NCBI GenBank assembly: GCA_002897615.1
Contig: BDTX01000017.1
Span: 1 to 64,000, forward strand
DNA length: 64,000 bases
DNA from: a bacterium BMS3Bbin14
GTDB taxonomy: Bacteria; Desulfobacterota; Desulfobulbia; Desulfobulbales; Desulfobulbaceae
Direction: 5' to 3'
Below, piece after piece: positions 15,717 to 23,310 of the stretch. How positions within the stretch are numbered: the first letter of the stretch is position 1; every line of letters starts with the position of its first letter. The translations under genes were made by a program, and so were the position numbers. The notes under the pieces are model-generated. The model ran no database searches. It was not told the DNA's origin and saw only the letters and a list, made by a program, of their open reading frames with translations.

Positions 15717-17603
15717 TTACATTCCCAGTGCCATTTCCCGTCTGGCTTTTTTCACCATTCCTTTGGCTCCATAAGCAATGCCCAGGTTGTAATGGCTTTC
15801 CTTATGTTCCGGGTCCAGTTTAAGTCCCTTTTTAAAAAGCATAATGGCCTCATCAACTCGGCCGAGCTGATAGGCGGCACATCCCCAGTTATTATACAGA
15901 TCGACATCTTTTACCCCCTCTTTTTCAAGGGTTGAAAAAATTTTGATCGCGGCGGCCGCCTGACCTAAGTGAGCAAGTGCAATGCCTTTTGACATCCGGG
16001 CCGCGCTGAAATAAGGATTTATGTGTAATACGAAATCAGCTTCCGATAACGCCTGGTTATATCGTCCCATGTGCCAGAAAACCTTGCTCATGGCTGCATG
16101 AATCTTGACGAAATCCGGCCGTTTTTCAACCAGGGCCTTGTTGAGAAAGTGCAGTGATTTCTTATAGTCGCCCCGGTCTCCATAAATATTGCCTAGGTTT
16201 AAATAAACATTACTGTCATGGGAATCAAGCGCCAGGCTTTTGAATAAAACCCTTTCAGCTTCCTTAGGCTTGCCCGCCAGCGTAAGGGCCAGTCCCAGGT
16301 TCTCATAGCCGCGTGCCAGGTTGGGGGATTTGGAGACGACATCACTCCATAAATTTACTTTGGACGACCATACTTCATTACGCTGCCAGCTGAAAACAGC
16401 TGACACAATGATCAGGGTGCTGAAAAGCATATACAATACTTTTCGATGTTCAAGAAATCGGTCATGTAGAAACTCCACTATCGGTAAAAAAAGGAAGACC
16501 GACGGCAGGTAAACCCTGTGCTCATAAACAAGCTCAAGAGGGATTATCGAAGACTCAAGAACGAGGTTGCCAAAAAACCACAGGATAACAAAGCTATATA
16601 GTGGTTTTTTCTTTCGCAGGGTAAAGGCGGCCACTCCTGCCAGAATGATGCCGGACACGGCAAACAGGGTTTGCACAGGGTCAAGAAGGCCGTTTGAAAG
16701 CATAAAATCATGGTTAAGATTAAGCCTGCCTGGTAAAGGAAGAAAATATAAACTTAAATAGAAAAATATGACCCTGCTTTCGGTCCATAGCCTTTGGGTC
16801 ATGGTAAAATTACGATCTTGGTAACCTGCCATAATCGTCGCCAGCGGGTTGGTGCCTGTGTACCAGAACACCGCGCCGATCACGATGACCATACCGATGA
16901 GAGAACAAATCATGAGCTGGGTATTATTTTTCCTGGCCGAGCGATATGACAATAACCATTCAAAAACAATGATCATAATCGGCAGCATCACCGCATTTTG
17001 CTTGCAGCCAAAGGCCGCAAGCCCCGAGCATATCGTCAATAGATAAAATAAACGTCGTTTGGCGACTTGAGCAATCGAGAACCGGGCGATCATGTATAAA
17101 TCAAAACTCAGTAAAAAAAACAGCGTCATCATGCTGGTCATCCGCTGGACCACATAGGTCACGGCATTGGTCTGCATGGGATTAACGGCCCAGATCAAAG
17201 CGGTGAATAAAGCAATGTACTGAATAGTTGAAGATGAATGGCGGTCGGAAAAGATGACGAGCAACCGTTTTGCGAGGTCAAAAACCAGCAGGGCATTCAA
17301 AAAATGAATGATGATGTTTAATAAATGATAACCGGCGGGATTATAAGCATCGAGATAATAATTAAGGCCGAAAGATAGATAGGCAAGAAATCTCCCGGCG
17401 TCAGTGCCGCCGGTTGCGGCCGCAACAATCGAATGTATTGACAGCTCATTTATCCTGAGATAGTGATTCTCGACAATATTTGGTAAGTCATCAAAAACAA
17501 AAGGATAATTAAGAATTTTACCATAAATTGCCCAGGTCAGTACTGCCAGGGATAGAATAAAAAAGATGATGATTTTATTTTTTTGCAGGTCGTCCCGTAT
17601 CAT
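15717..17603 (-). CDS. TMTC-like polytopic membrane protein with C-terminal TPR repeats
   Basis: A 628-residue protein. About ten hydrophobic segments fill residues 10-400. The first luminal or periplasmic loop carries YPFVFDDLPNIVENHYL, resembling the acidic motif of GT-C glycosyltransferases and TMTC proteins. Residues about 430-620 are tetratricopeptide repeats (ARGYENLGLALTLAGKPKEA, NVYLNLGNIYGDRGDYKKSL). Such proteins are probable membrane O-glycosyltransferases, but the catalytic role is inferred. The start ATG is at 17603. The gene is clearly AT-richer than its neighbours, stands alone on its strand, and is bracketed by repeats, all consistent with horizontal acquisition. Confidence 0.75.
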   Translation of the reverse strand: MIRDDLQKNKIIIFFILSLAVLTWAIYGKILNYPFVFDDLPNIVENHYLRINELSIHSIVAAATGGTDAGRFLAYLSFGLNYYLDAYNPAGYHLLNIIIHFLNALLVFDLAKRLLVIFSDRHSSSTIQYIALFTALIWAVNPMQTNAVTYVVQRMTSMMTLFFLLSFDLYMIARFSIAQVAKRRLFYLLTICSGLAAFGCKQNAVMLPIMIIVFEWLLSYRSARKNNTQLMICSLIGMVIVIGAVFWYTGTNPLATIMAGYQDRNFTMTQRLWTESRVIFFYLSLYFLPLPGRLNLNHDFMLSNGLLDPVQTLFAVSGIILAGVAAFTLRKKKPLYSFVILWFFGNLVLESSIIPLELVYEHRVYLPSVFLFLPIVEFLHDRFLEHRKVLYMLFSTLIIVSAVFSWQRNEVWSSKVNLWSDVVSKSPNLARGYENLGLALTLAGKPKEAERVLFKSLALDSHDSNVYLNLGNIYGDRGDYKKSLHFLNKALVEKRPDFVKIHAAMSKVFWHMGRYNQALSEADFVLHINPYFSAARMSKGIALAHLGQAAAAIKIFSTLEKEGVKDVDLYNNWGCAAYQLGRVDEAIMLFKKGLKLDPEHKESHYNLGIAYGAKGMVKKARREMALGM

Positions 17604-17645
17604 TTTAAAAATATTTCAGTTAATGATGGACTGGCAAAAAATAGC

Positions 17646-17863
17646 CCTGAATCCGTGACGGCTTGAGGTAATATTCCAGGCAATATGTGGAATTTATTGC
17701 ATTGTTGGCGAATAAATGCATTTTATACTTTTCACCGCGCCGTCCTGCGGTCCGCCCGATAACGGCGCAGCTGCTGTATTGACAACTAATTGATATCACA
17801 CAGGATAATCAACATCGTTGCCGCCTTGCATCTGCACCGTTCTCGCACGCTCACGGATTCAGG
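17646..17863 (-). mobile_element. Family A element, 218 bp, reverse orientation
   Basis: The ends are CCTGAATCCGTGACGG and CTCACGGATTCAGG. The flanks ATAGC (17641-17645) and TTAGC (17864-17868) match at four of five positions, a decayed or imperfect 5-bp target duplication. Confidence 0.87.
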
Positions 17864-17940
17864 TTAGCAAAACATAGTAGCATCATGCGGGCGGAAACTC
17901 TCCCCAACTTTACTACGCCTCCTCCTCACACACAACTTTT

Positions 17941-18256
17941 CTTCCAGGATCCATTCCCGAACGCCCCTGAGGGCGGCGCGGGAATGACGACAAGCCCGGC
18001 AACAGCAACGTAGGTTGGGTAGAGGAACGAAACCCAACAAATCGACTCTGGCGCGTTAGCCCAACCATACCTTGACCAGACCTGAAAACCTGTCTATAAA
18101 TGCTTTCATGAGCCGCTACCTTTTGTGTTGTTTGCCGGGTCGTTCGTCTCTTCTTCCTGTATCCATTTCCGAACGCCCCGGAGGTCGGCGCGGGAATGAC
18201 GACCAGCCTGGCAACAGCAACGTAGGTTGGGTAGAGGGACGAAACCCAACAAAACG
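17941..18256. repeat. Direct duplication of about 104 bp, each unit ending in a family C hairpin
   Basis: Unit 1 (about 17941-18045) and unit 2 (about 18153-18256) share a CCATTCCCGAACGCCCC-like start, GGCGCGGGAATGACGAC, and GGCAACAGCAACGTAGG. Each ends in the GTTGGGT...ACCCAAC hairpin. Unit 2 stops 35 bp before panB. The 687 bp from 17604 to 18290 contains only this and the family A element. Confidence 0.8.
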
Positions 18257-18290
18257 ACTGCAGGAGTGCATATAAATTCGGGAGGCGGAT

Positions 18291-19151
18291 ATGGTACGGA
18301 AACGCACGGTCAAAGATATCCGGGCAATGAAGCACAGTGACGCCGGGATTTCCATGCTTACGGCCTATGATGCGTCCATGGCCCGGCTTCTCGACGAGAG
18401 CGGGGTTGATATTCTGCTGGTCGGAGATTCGCTGGGCATGGTGGTTCTCGGCTATGACTCAACGGTGCCGGTCACCATGGACGAGATGCTGCATCATTCC
18501 CGGGCCGTCAGCCGGGGGACGAAACAGGCCCTGGTGGTGGGCGATATGCCTTTTGGTTCGTACCAGGTCGGTGTGCGGGAGGCCGTGGTCAACGGCGTGC
18601 GTTTTCTCAAAGAGGCCGGCTGCGACGCGGTAAAGCTTGAGGGCGGGAAGGAGATGGGCGAAGTGGTGCGGGCCTTGACCCGTGCCGGTGTTCCCGTTAT
18701 GGGTCATCTCGGCCTGACCCCGCAGACCGCCGGGCAGCTTGGCGGCTTCAAGGTTCAGGGTCGCGACCTTGCTTCGGCCCGGCAGTTGGTTGCCGATGCC
18801 GGAGCCCTTGAAGAGGCCGGGGTGTTTGCCCTCGTCCTGGAGTGTGTGCCGGGGGAGCTGGCCCGGCTCGTTACCGGCTCGGTTGCCGTGCCTACCATCG
18901 GTATCGGTGCCGGCGCGGCTTGCGACGGTCAGGTCCTGGTGACCAATGACCTGCTGGGTCTGTTTGATAAGTTTACCCCGGCATTTGTGAAACAATATCT
19001 GAACCTGGCCCCGCAGATCAGGGAGGCGGTTGCCGCTTTCCGGAACGAGGTGGCCGCCGGTGTCTTCCCGGCGGCCGAGCATACCTTCGGCTCCAAGGTG
19101 GATTTCGGTTCGATTCTGCAGAACGATGAGGATGAAGGAAGCAACGGATGA
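18291..19151 (+). CDS. panB: 3-methyl-2-oxobutanoate hydroxymethyltransferase
   Basis: A 286-residue TIM-barrel enzyme that makes ketopantoate from 2-oxoisovalerate using methylene-tetrahydrofolate, the first step of pantothenate synthesis. Diagnostic motifs: LTAYDASMARLLDE, LLVGDSLGMV with the magnesium-binding Asp, GDMPFGSYQ, VKLEGG, MGHLGLTPQ and PTIGIGAG. The start ATG at 18291 follows GGGAGGCGGAT. Its stop overlaps the next start by 4 bp (ATGA), so it is translationally coupled to the fumarase alpha gene, an unusual pairing; no panC is in the window. Confidence 0.95.
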   Translation: MVRKRTVKDIRAMKHSDAGISMLTAYDASMARLLDESGVDILLVGDSLGMVVLGYDSTVPVTMDEMLHHSRAVSRGTKQALVVGDMPFGSYQVGVREAVVNGVRFLKEAGCDAVKLEGGKEMGEVVRALTRAGVPVMGHLGLTPQTAGQLGGFKVQGRDLASARQLVADAGALEEAGVFALVLECVPGELARLVTGSVAVPTIGIGAGAACDGQVLVTNDLLGLFDKFTPAFVKQYLNLAPQIREAVAAFRNEVAAGVFPAAEHTFGSKVDFGSILQNDEDEGSNG

Positions 19152-19984
19152 AAACAGTTACGGCAGCACGCATAACCGAGGCGGTCAGGGGCCTGGCCAT
19201 CGCGGCGGCCCATGATCTGGAGCCTGATATCCTGGACGCCCTGGTTGCGGCCCGGGATCGCGAGACCTCGCCGCTTGCCAGAAATGTGCTGGAACTCCTG
19301 ATGCGCAATGCCGACATCGCCAGTCGCGATGAGATCCCGCTCTGCCAGGATACCGGTATCTGTACGGTTTTCGTCACCCTGGGCCAGGAGGTGCACATTG
19401 CCGGCGACCTGGGAGCCGCGATCCAGGAAGGTGTGCGACAGGGCTACGAGGAAGGTTTTCTGCGTAAATCCGTCTGTGATGTGATGACCCGGAACAATAC
19501 CGGGACCAACCTGCCGGCCGTGATACACGTGGAACTGGAGCCAGGCGAGCGCTGCCGGCTTCGTTTTCTGCCCAAGGGCTGCGGCAGTGAAAACATGAGC
19601 GGACTGAAAATGTTGCCGCCGGCCGCCGGTATTCCCGGCGCTGTTGACTATATCGTGGAGACGGTGGTGAATGCCGGTCCCAATCCCTGCCCGCCGCTCG
19701 TGGTCGGGGTCGGGATCGGCGGCAACTTCGAGAAGGCCGCGTTGATGGCGAAGAAAGTCCTGCTGCGGCCGCTGGGCAGACCCAGTGAGCGCGAGGATGT
19801 CGCCCGGCTCGAAGAGCAGCTCCTGACGCGGATGAACAGGGAGGGCCGAGGGGTGCTCGGCCTGGGCGGCTGCAACACCGTTCTGGCCGTCCATGTGGAC
19901 ACCTTCCCGACCCACATCGCCAGCCTGCCGGTGGCGGTCAATATCCAGTGTCACTCGCACCGGCACAAGGAAGTTGACCTGTAA
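19148..19984 (+). CDS. Class I fumarate hydratase, alpha subunit
   Basis: A 278-residue iron-sulfur hydro-lyase subunit (N-terminal half of class I fumarase or L(+)-tartrate dehydratase). The three [4Fe-4S] ligands are visible as [17 protein letters not shown] and [10 protein letters not shown]. It interconverts fumarate and malate with the beta subunit in the oxygen-sensitive two-subunit form common in anaerobes. Tartrate dehydratase is the alternative assignment. It overlaps panB by 4 bp. The beta gene follows after 195 bp containing family C and B repeat pieces. Confidence 0.9.
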   Translation: MKTVTAARITEAVRGLAIAAAHDLEPDILDALVAARDRETSPLARNVLELLMRNADIASRDEIPLCQDTGICTVFVTLGQEVHIAGDLGAAIQEGVRQGYEEGFLRKSVCDVMTRNNTGTNLPAVIHVELEPGERCRLRFLPKGCGSENMSGLKMLPPAAGIPGAVDYIVETVVNAGPNPCPPLVVGVGIGGNFEKAALMAKKVLLRPLGRPSEREDVARLEEQLLTRMNREGRGVLGLGGCNTVLAVHVDTFPTHIASLPVAVNIQCHSHRHKEVDL

Positions 19985-20027
19985 GTAACTGGTCGAGGTT
20001 GTAGCACCCCGTGGGTCAGGCAGCGAC

Positions 20028-20105
20028 GTAGGTTGGGTAGAGGAACGAAACCCAACAAATCGAGTGGCCGAAGTTGCGGCAATTTTTCGCTTGTCCCTGG
20101 ATAGT
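20028..20105. repeat. Family C hairpin plus family B remnant between fumarase subunit genes
   Basis: The family C unit at 20028-20062 has the GTTGGGT/ACCCAAC arms. At about 20070-20105 a stretch (AAGTTGCGGCAATTTTTCGC, to CTGGATAGT) matches the right end of family B. Both lie in the intersubunit gap. Confidence 0.75.
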
Positions 20106-20179
20106 GAGCAAATGTAGTATGTCCGGTCGTCCGGCGTAATAACCCGGCGCCCTGGTTCAAACATCAGATGAGGAACAAC

Positions 20180-20767
20180 ATGTCACTGCTGAGAGCCCCG
20201 TCCGCCTTTGCCGCCGACTTTAAAGAGCTCGCCCTCCCTTTTGCGGACGGCGTGGTTGCATCTCTGCGGGCCGGCGACCTGGTGTATCTTTCCGGAACCC
20301 TCTATACGGGGCGGGACCAGACCCATCGCCGTCTCTGCGCCCTGCTTGATCAGGGGAAAGATCTGCCCGTCGATCTTGCGGGCCAGCTGCTCTATTATGT
20401 CGGCCCGAGTCCCGCCCGGCCCGGCAGGGTTATCGGGGCCGTCGGGCCGACCACCAGTTACCGGATGGACTCTTATACGCCCCGGTTGCTTGACCTGGGG
20501 CTGCTGGCCACCATGGGCAAGGGGGCCCGCTCTCTGCCGGTGCGCGAGGCCATGCAGCGGCACGGCGCGATTTATCTCGCTGCCTTTGGCGGGGCCGGGG
20601 CCTTTCTGTCCCGCTGTGTCCTGTCCGTTGAACTGGTTGCCTTTGCGGACGCCGGTCCCGAGGCCATGTTTCGTTTTGAGGTCCTGAATTTCCCCGCCGT
20701 GGTGATTAATGACGTTGCCGGCCGCGATTTTTACGAACAGATTGGAACCGGCGACACTCCTTCCTGA
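20180..20767 (+). CDS. Class I fumarate hydratase, beta subunit
   Basis: A 195-residue C-terminal-domain subunit of class I fumarase. Conserved motifs: YLSGTLYTGRDQTHRR, YYVGPSP, VGPTTSYRMDSYTP, MGKGA, and a late NFPAVVINDV. It combines with the alpha subunit to form the active site. The ATG at 20180 is preferred to the ATG at 20168 because TGAGGA lies 6 nt before it. Family C and B repeats separate it from the alpha gene. A weak hairpin (arms 20796-20801 and 20812-20817) with a following T-run lies downstream. Confidence 0.9.
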   Translation: MSLLRAPSAFAADFKELALPFADGVVASLRAGDLVYLSGTLYTGRDQTHRRLCALLDQGKDLPVDLAGQLLYYVGPSPARPGRVIGAVGPTTSYRMDSYTPRLLDLGLLATMGKGARSLPVREAMQRHGAIYLAAFGGAGAFLSRCVLSVELVAFADAGPEAMFRFEVLNFPAVVINDVAGRDFYEQIGTGDTPS

Positions 20768-20795
20768 TTTTTACCCCACTTTGTGCCCCTTTTGT

Positions 20796-20826
20796 CTTGC
20801 TCCCGCCCGGCAGCAAGAGGCTTTTT
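20796..20826 (+). terminator. Possible terminator after the fumarase beta gene
   Basis: The arms CTTGCT and AGCAAG enclose a 10-nt loop and are followed by AGGCTTTTTC. The stem is short, so this is tentative. The rest of the 379-bp gap to mraZ holds the mraZ promoter and no gene. Confidence 0.4.
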
Positions 20827-21046
20827 CTTGTCTCTGCAGTTTTTCTTTTTTGTTTTGTCCTGATAAAACAAAAAGTTCCCTGCGTCTATCCCTGTAAAGT
20901 CCGGTAAGCTTTATCCCGGCTCCTCTTTTTTTCTTATCCGTCCCTCACCGCTTTAGTGCGTTAGCATGACCGTGGTACACTATATGTTGTAGGGACGGTT
21001 ATTTCCTGATATTTTTCAACCCGTTGATTTTCTGTGTTATTTTTCC

Positions 21047-21110
21047 TTGACTCTGCAATGCGCTTCGTATATTAATTATATTAGGTGGTGTAAAGTGGTG
21101 AAAAGGGGTA
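21047..21110 (+). promoter_or_regulatory. mraZ promoter and MraZ-binding repeats
   Basis: TTGACT (21047-21052) and TATTAA (21070-21075) are separated by 17 bp, a good sigma-70-type promoter. Immediately downstream are three direct repeats with a 10-bp period at 21081-21110: TTAGGTGGTG, TAAAGTGGTG, AAAAGGGGTA. Tandem GTGG/GGGG boxes with this spacing are the known operator type for MraZ autoregulation of the dcw operon. Confidence 0.7.
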
Positions 21111-21146
21111 TTGCGGGGAGGCCAGCGGTTTCAAACGGTGAATAAT

Positions 21147-21614
21147 GTGAAGGAAAAAGTTTCCGAATTTCGGTTCCGCAGCAGGTCGGAACATACGCTT
21201 GACGCCAAGGGTCGGCTCAACATTCCGAGCCGGTTCCGGGAGGTTCTGCGCGAAGTCTATTCCGAAACCCTGGTTGTCACCAACTGGCAGAAGAGTTTGA
21301 AGGCCTACCCCGCGGCCGAGTGGGAGCGGGTGGAAAAAAAGTTGCTCACCGAGGCGCCTGGTCTGTCCGGCTTCAGTGATTTTGTTCGTTATGTCATCTC
21401 GGGCGTCACCGAATGTCACCTGGATAAACAGGGGCGGATCCTGCTGCCGGGGTCCCTGCGCTCCGAGTTCGGTTTCGGCAACGAGGTGGTTTTGAACGGG
21501 ATGCTCAATCATTTCGAGATCTGGGACAAGGGCGCCTGGCAGGACGAGACCAGGCGGACCCGCGACAAGTTCGAGGATTTCGCCCCGGGTCTTTCGTCGC
21601 TGGGCATCCTCTAG
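21147..21614 (+). CDS. mraZ: Transcriptional regulator MraZ
   Basis: About 155 residues with two swapped-hairpin AbrB-like repeats. The first has EHTLDAKGRLNIPSRFREVL, the second ECHLDKQGRILLPGSLRSEF, each with the conserved D-x-K/Q-GR pattern. MraZ is a DNA-binding repressor of its own dcw operon. The start is uncertain: the GTG at 21147 gives the usual length; the GTG at 21138 and TTG at 21111 are in frame. Three 10-bp repeats upstream fit its operator. It is the first gene of the cluster, 2 bp from rsmH. Confidence 0.92.
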   Translation: MKEKVSEFRFRSRSEHTLDAKGRLNIPSRFREVLREVYSETLVVTNWQKSLKAYPAAEWERVEKKLLTEAPGLSGFSDFVRYVISGVTECHLDKQGRILLPGSLRSEFGFGNEVVLNGMLNHFEIWDKGAWQDETRRTRDKFEDFAPGLSSLGIL

Positions 21615-21616
21615 TT

Positions 21617-22549
21617 GTGCGGCCATGGGCTGATCTCCATATCCCGGTCCTGGCGGACGAGGTCATCAGTTACCTGCAACCTGTAACCGGCGGCCTCTAC
21701 ATGGACGGGACCCTGGGCCTGGGGGGGCATGCCGCGGGGATTCTCAAGGCGGCCGCCCCGGATGGCCGGGTTATCGGTTTTGAATGGGATGAGCAGGCGG
21801 CCGGGCTGGCGGCGGAGCGCCTGGCCGCATTCGGCCGGCGCCTGACGATTATCCGCACCAGTTATGCCGATCTGACGGCGGCATTGCAGCAGGCGGGGAT
21901 TGAAACCGTCGATGGTCTGCTGCTGGATCTCGGGGTTTCGTCACTCCAGCTTGACCGGGGGGAACGGGGGTTCAGCTTCCAGGCCGATGCGCCCCTTGAC
22001 ATGCGCATGGATGTCCGCCAATCGATAACGGCGGCGCAGCTCATCCGGCGCTTGTCCAAGGAACAGCTGGCGGATATTTTTTACAACTACGGCGAAGAGC
22101 GGCAGGCCCGGCGCATAGCCGCCCACATTGTTCAGGCCCGGGAAGAACGGGCGGTGGAGACAACGAGGCAGCTTGCCGAAATAGTGGCCGCCGCCGTACC
22201 GAGAAAATTCCACCCGCGGAAGAGGCATATGGCAACCAGGGTTTTCCAGGCCCTGCGCATAGCCGTCAACCGGGAACTCGATAACCTGGTCCGGGTACTC
22301 GCCGATGCGCCATCGGTCCTGCGGCCCGGGGCCAGGATGTGCGTGATCACCTTTCATTCGCTGGAGGACCGGATTGTCAAGCAGGCCTTTGCCGCCAATC
22401 CGGCTTACGCGGTTGTCACCAGGCACCCGGTTGAACCATCGCCTGATGAAGTAAAGGCTAATCCCCGCTCCCGAAGTGCCAAGCTCCGGGTCGCCGTCCG
22501 GACGGAGCGGCGTGGGAATGAAGGGCTTGCTCCCGTCGGGGCCGGATGA
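21617..22549 (+). CDS. rsmH: 16S rRNA m4C1402 methyltransferase RsmH (MraW)
   Basis: A 310-residue SAM-dependent methyltransferase. Characteristic motifs: HIPVLADEVI, the SAM loop DGTLGLGGHAAGIL, LLLDLGVSSLQLD, FHPRKRHMATRVFQALRI, and FHSLEDRIVKQAF near the C-terminus. It methylates N4 of C1402 in the ribosomal decoding centre. The start is GTG at 21617, straight after the mraZ stop. A family B remnant (22585-22620) lies between it and ftsL. Confidence 0.95.
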   Translation: MRPWADLHIPVLADEVISYLQPVTGGLYMDGTLGLGGHAAGILKAAAPDGRVIGFEWDEQAAGLAAERLAAFGRRLTIIRTSYADLTAALQQAGIETVDGLLLDLGVSSLQLDRGERGFSFQADAPLDMRMDVRQSITAAQLIRRLSKEQLADIFYNYGEERQARRIAAHIVQAREERAVETTRQLAEIVAAAVPRKFHPRKRHMATRVFQALRIAVNRELDNLVRVLADAPSVLRPGARMCVITFHSLEDRIVKQAFAANPAYAVVTRHPVEPSPDEVKANPRSRSAKLRVAVRTERRGNEGLAPVGAG

Positions 22550-22584
22550 GCCGACGGGGCCGGGGACAAAATTCAACAACTTCG

Positions 22585-22620
22585 TAACTGTTCAGGTACA
22601 AGCGGAAAATCGCCATAACC
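22585..22620 (-). repeat. Family B end remnant between rsmH and ftsL
   Basis: TAACTGTTCAGGTACAAGCG through CGCCATAACC is the reverse complement of the right end of the intact family B copy near 36.8 kb. Only about 36 bp survive. Confidence 0.7.
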
Positions 22621-22636
22621 CCTGGAGGACCCCGCC

Positions 22637-22993
22637 ATGATAGCAGGTTTCAACTCAAAGCTTTTTCGTCCGCAGACCGTAACCGGCATGCGTCAGCATG
22701 TAGCGGTCCGTGCTGTCCCCGAAGTATCACCACGGTTGCTCAGGCTGGTGACGGTCATTCTTTTCACGGGGATTGTTGTTGTTTTCTCGGTGGGCCAGTT
22801 CATGCACGGACGCATTGAGAGCGCCGCCGGCCGGATTGATCAGTTGCAGACCGTCCGTTTCCAGGCCGGCAATGAGAATATCAGTCTGCTGGCCGCCAGG
22901 GCGCAGCTGGCATCAAGGAAAAATGTCGTAAAACAGGCGGCACAACGGTTCCAGCTCATGGTCCCGGGAAAAGGCCAGGTTCGTTATCTCTAG
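22637..22993 (+). CDS. ftsL: FtsL-like cell division protein
   Basis: A 118-residue bitopic membrane protein: about 35 cytoplasmic residues, one transmembrane helix (LVTVILFTGIVVVFSVGQF, residues about 36-55), then a periplasmic helix with heptad character (IDQLQTVRFQAGNENISLLA). Size, topology and position between rsmH and the ftsI-like gene identify FtsL, which with FtsB and FtsQ activates FtsWI; sequence identity in this family is always weak. The start ATG at 22637 has GGAGGA 7 nt upstream. Nested family A elements begin at its stop codon. Confidence 0.8.
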   Translation: MIAGFNSKLFRPQTVTGMRQHVAVRAVPEVSPRLLRLVTVILFTGIVVVFSVGQFMHGRIESAAGRIDQLQTVRFQAGNENISLLAARAQLASRKNVVKQAAQRFQLMVPGKGQVRYL

Positions 22994-23301
22994 ATTGGAA
23001 AATGCGTTTATTCGGAAATAATGCAACAGATTCCACATATTGTATCCTGAATCCGTGAGCGTTCGAGAACGGTACAGATGCAAGGCGGCAACGATGTTGA
23101 TTATCCTGGTGTGATATCAACGAGTTGTCAACGCAGCAGATGTGCCGTTATCGGGCGCCCCGCAGGGCGGTGCGGTGAAGGCAATAAAATGAGTTTATTG
23201 GAAAATAATACAATAAATTCCATCTATTGCATGGAGTGTCATCTCAAGCCGTCACGGATTCAGGTGTATGAAATGTCACCTCGGGCCATCACTAATTCAG
23301 G
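22994..23301 (+). mobile_element. Older family A remnant interrupted by a second family A element
   Basis: Positions 22994-23045 (AAAATGCGTTTATTCGG, AATAATGCAACAGATTCC, ACATATTG) and 23270-23301 (GAAATGTCACCTCGGGCC to AATTCAGG) are the two sides of one degenerate family A copy whose left half is missing. The intervening 23046-23269 is a second, better preserved copy plus its target duplication. The outer end CAGG lies 9 nt before the ftsI-like ATG. Confidence 0.85.
23046..23264 (+). mobile_element. Inner family A element of the nested pair
   Basis: 219 bp, from CCTGAATCCGTGAG to CACGGATTCAGG, with the exact 5-bp duplication TGTAT at 23041-23045 and 23265-23269. The duplicated bases belong to the older copy, so the insertion order is clear. 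Confidence 0.92.
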
Positions 23302-23310
23302 TCTAAGTTC

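Noticed and set aside
13077-23301. CRISPR array suggested by many recurring sequences
   Set aside because: Repeats are dispersed, 35-230 bp long, in both orientations, without regular spacers or cas genes.
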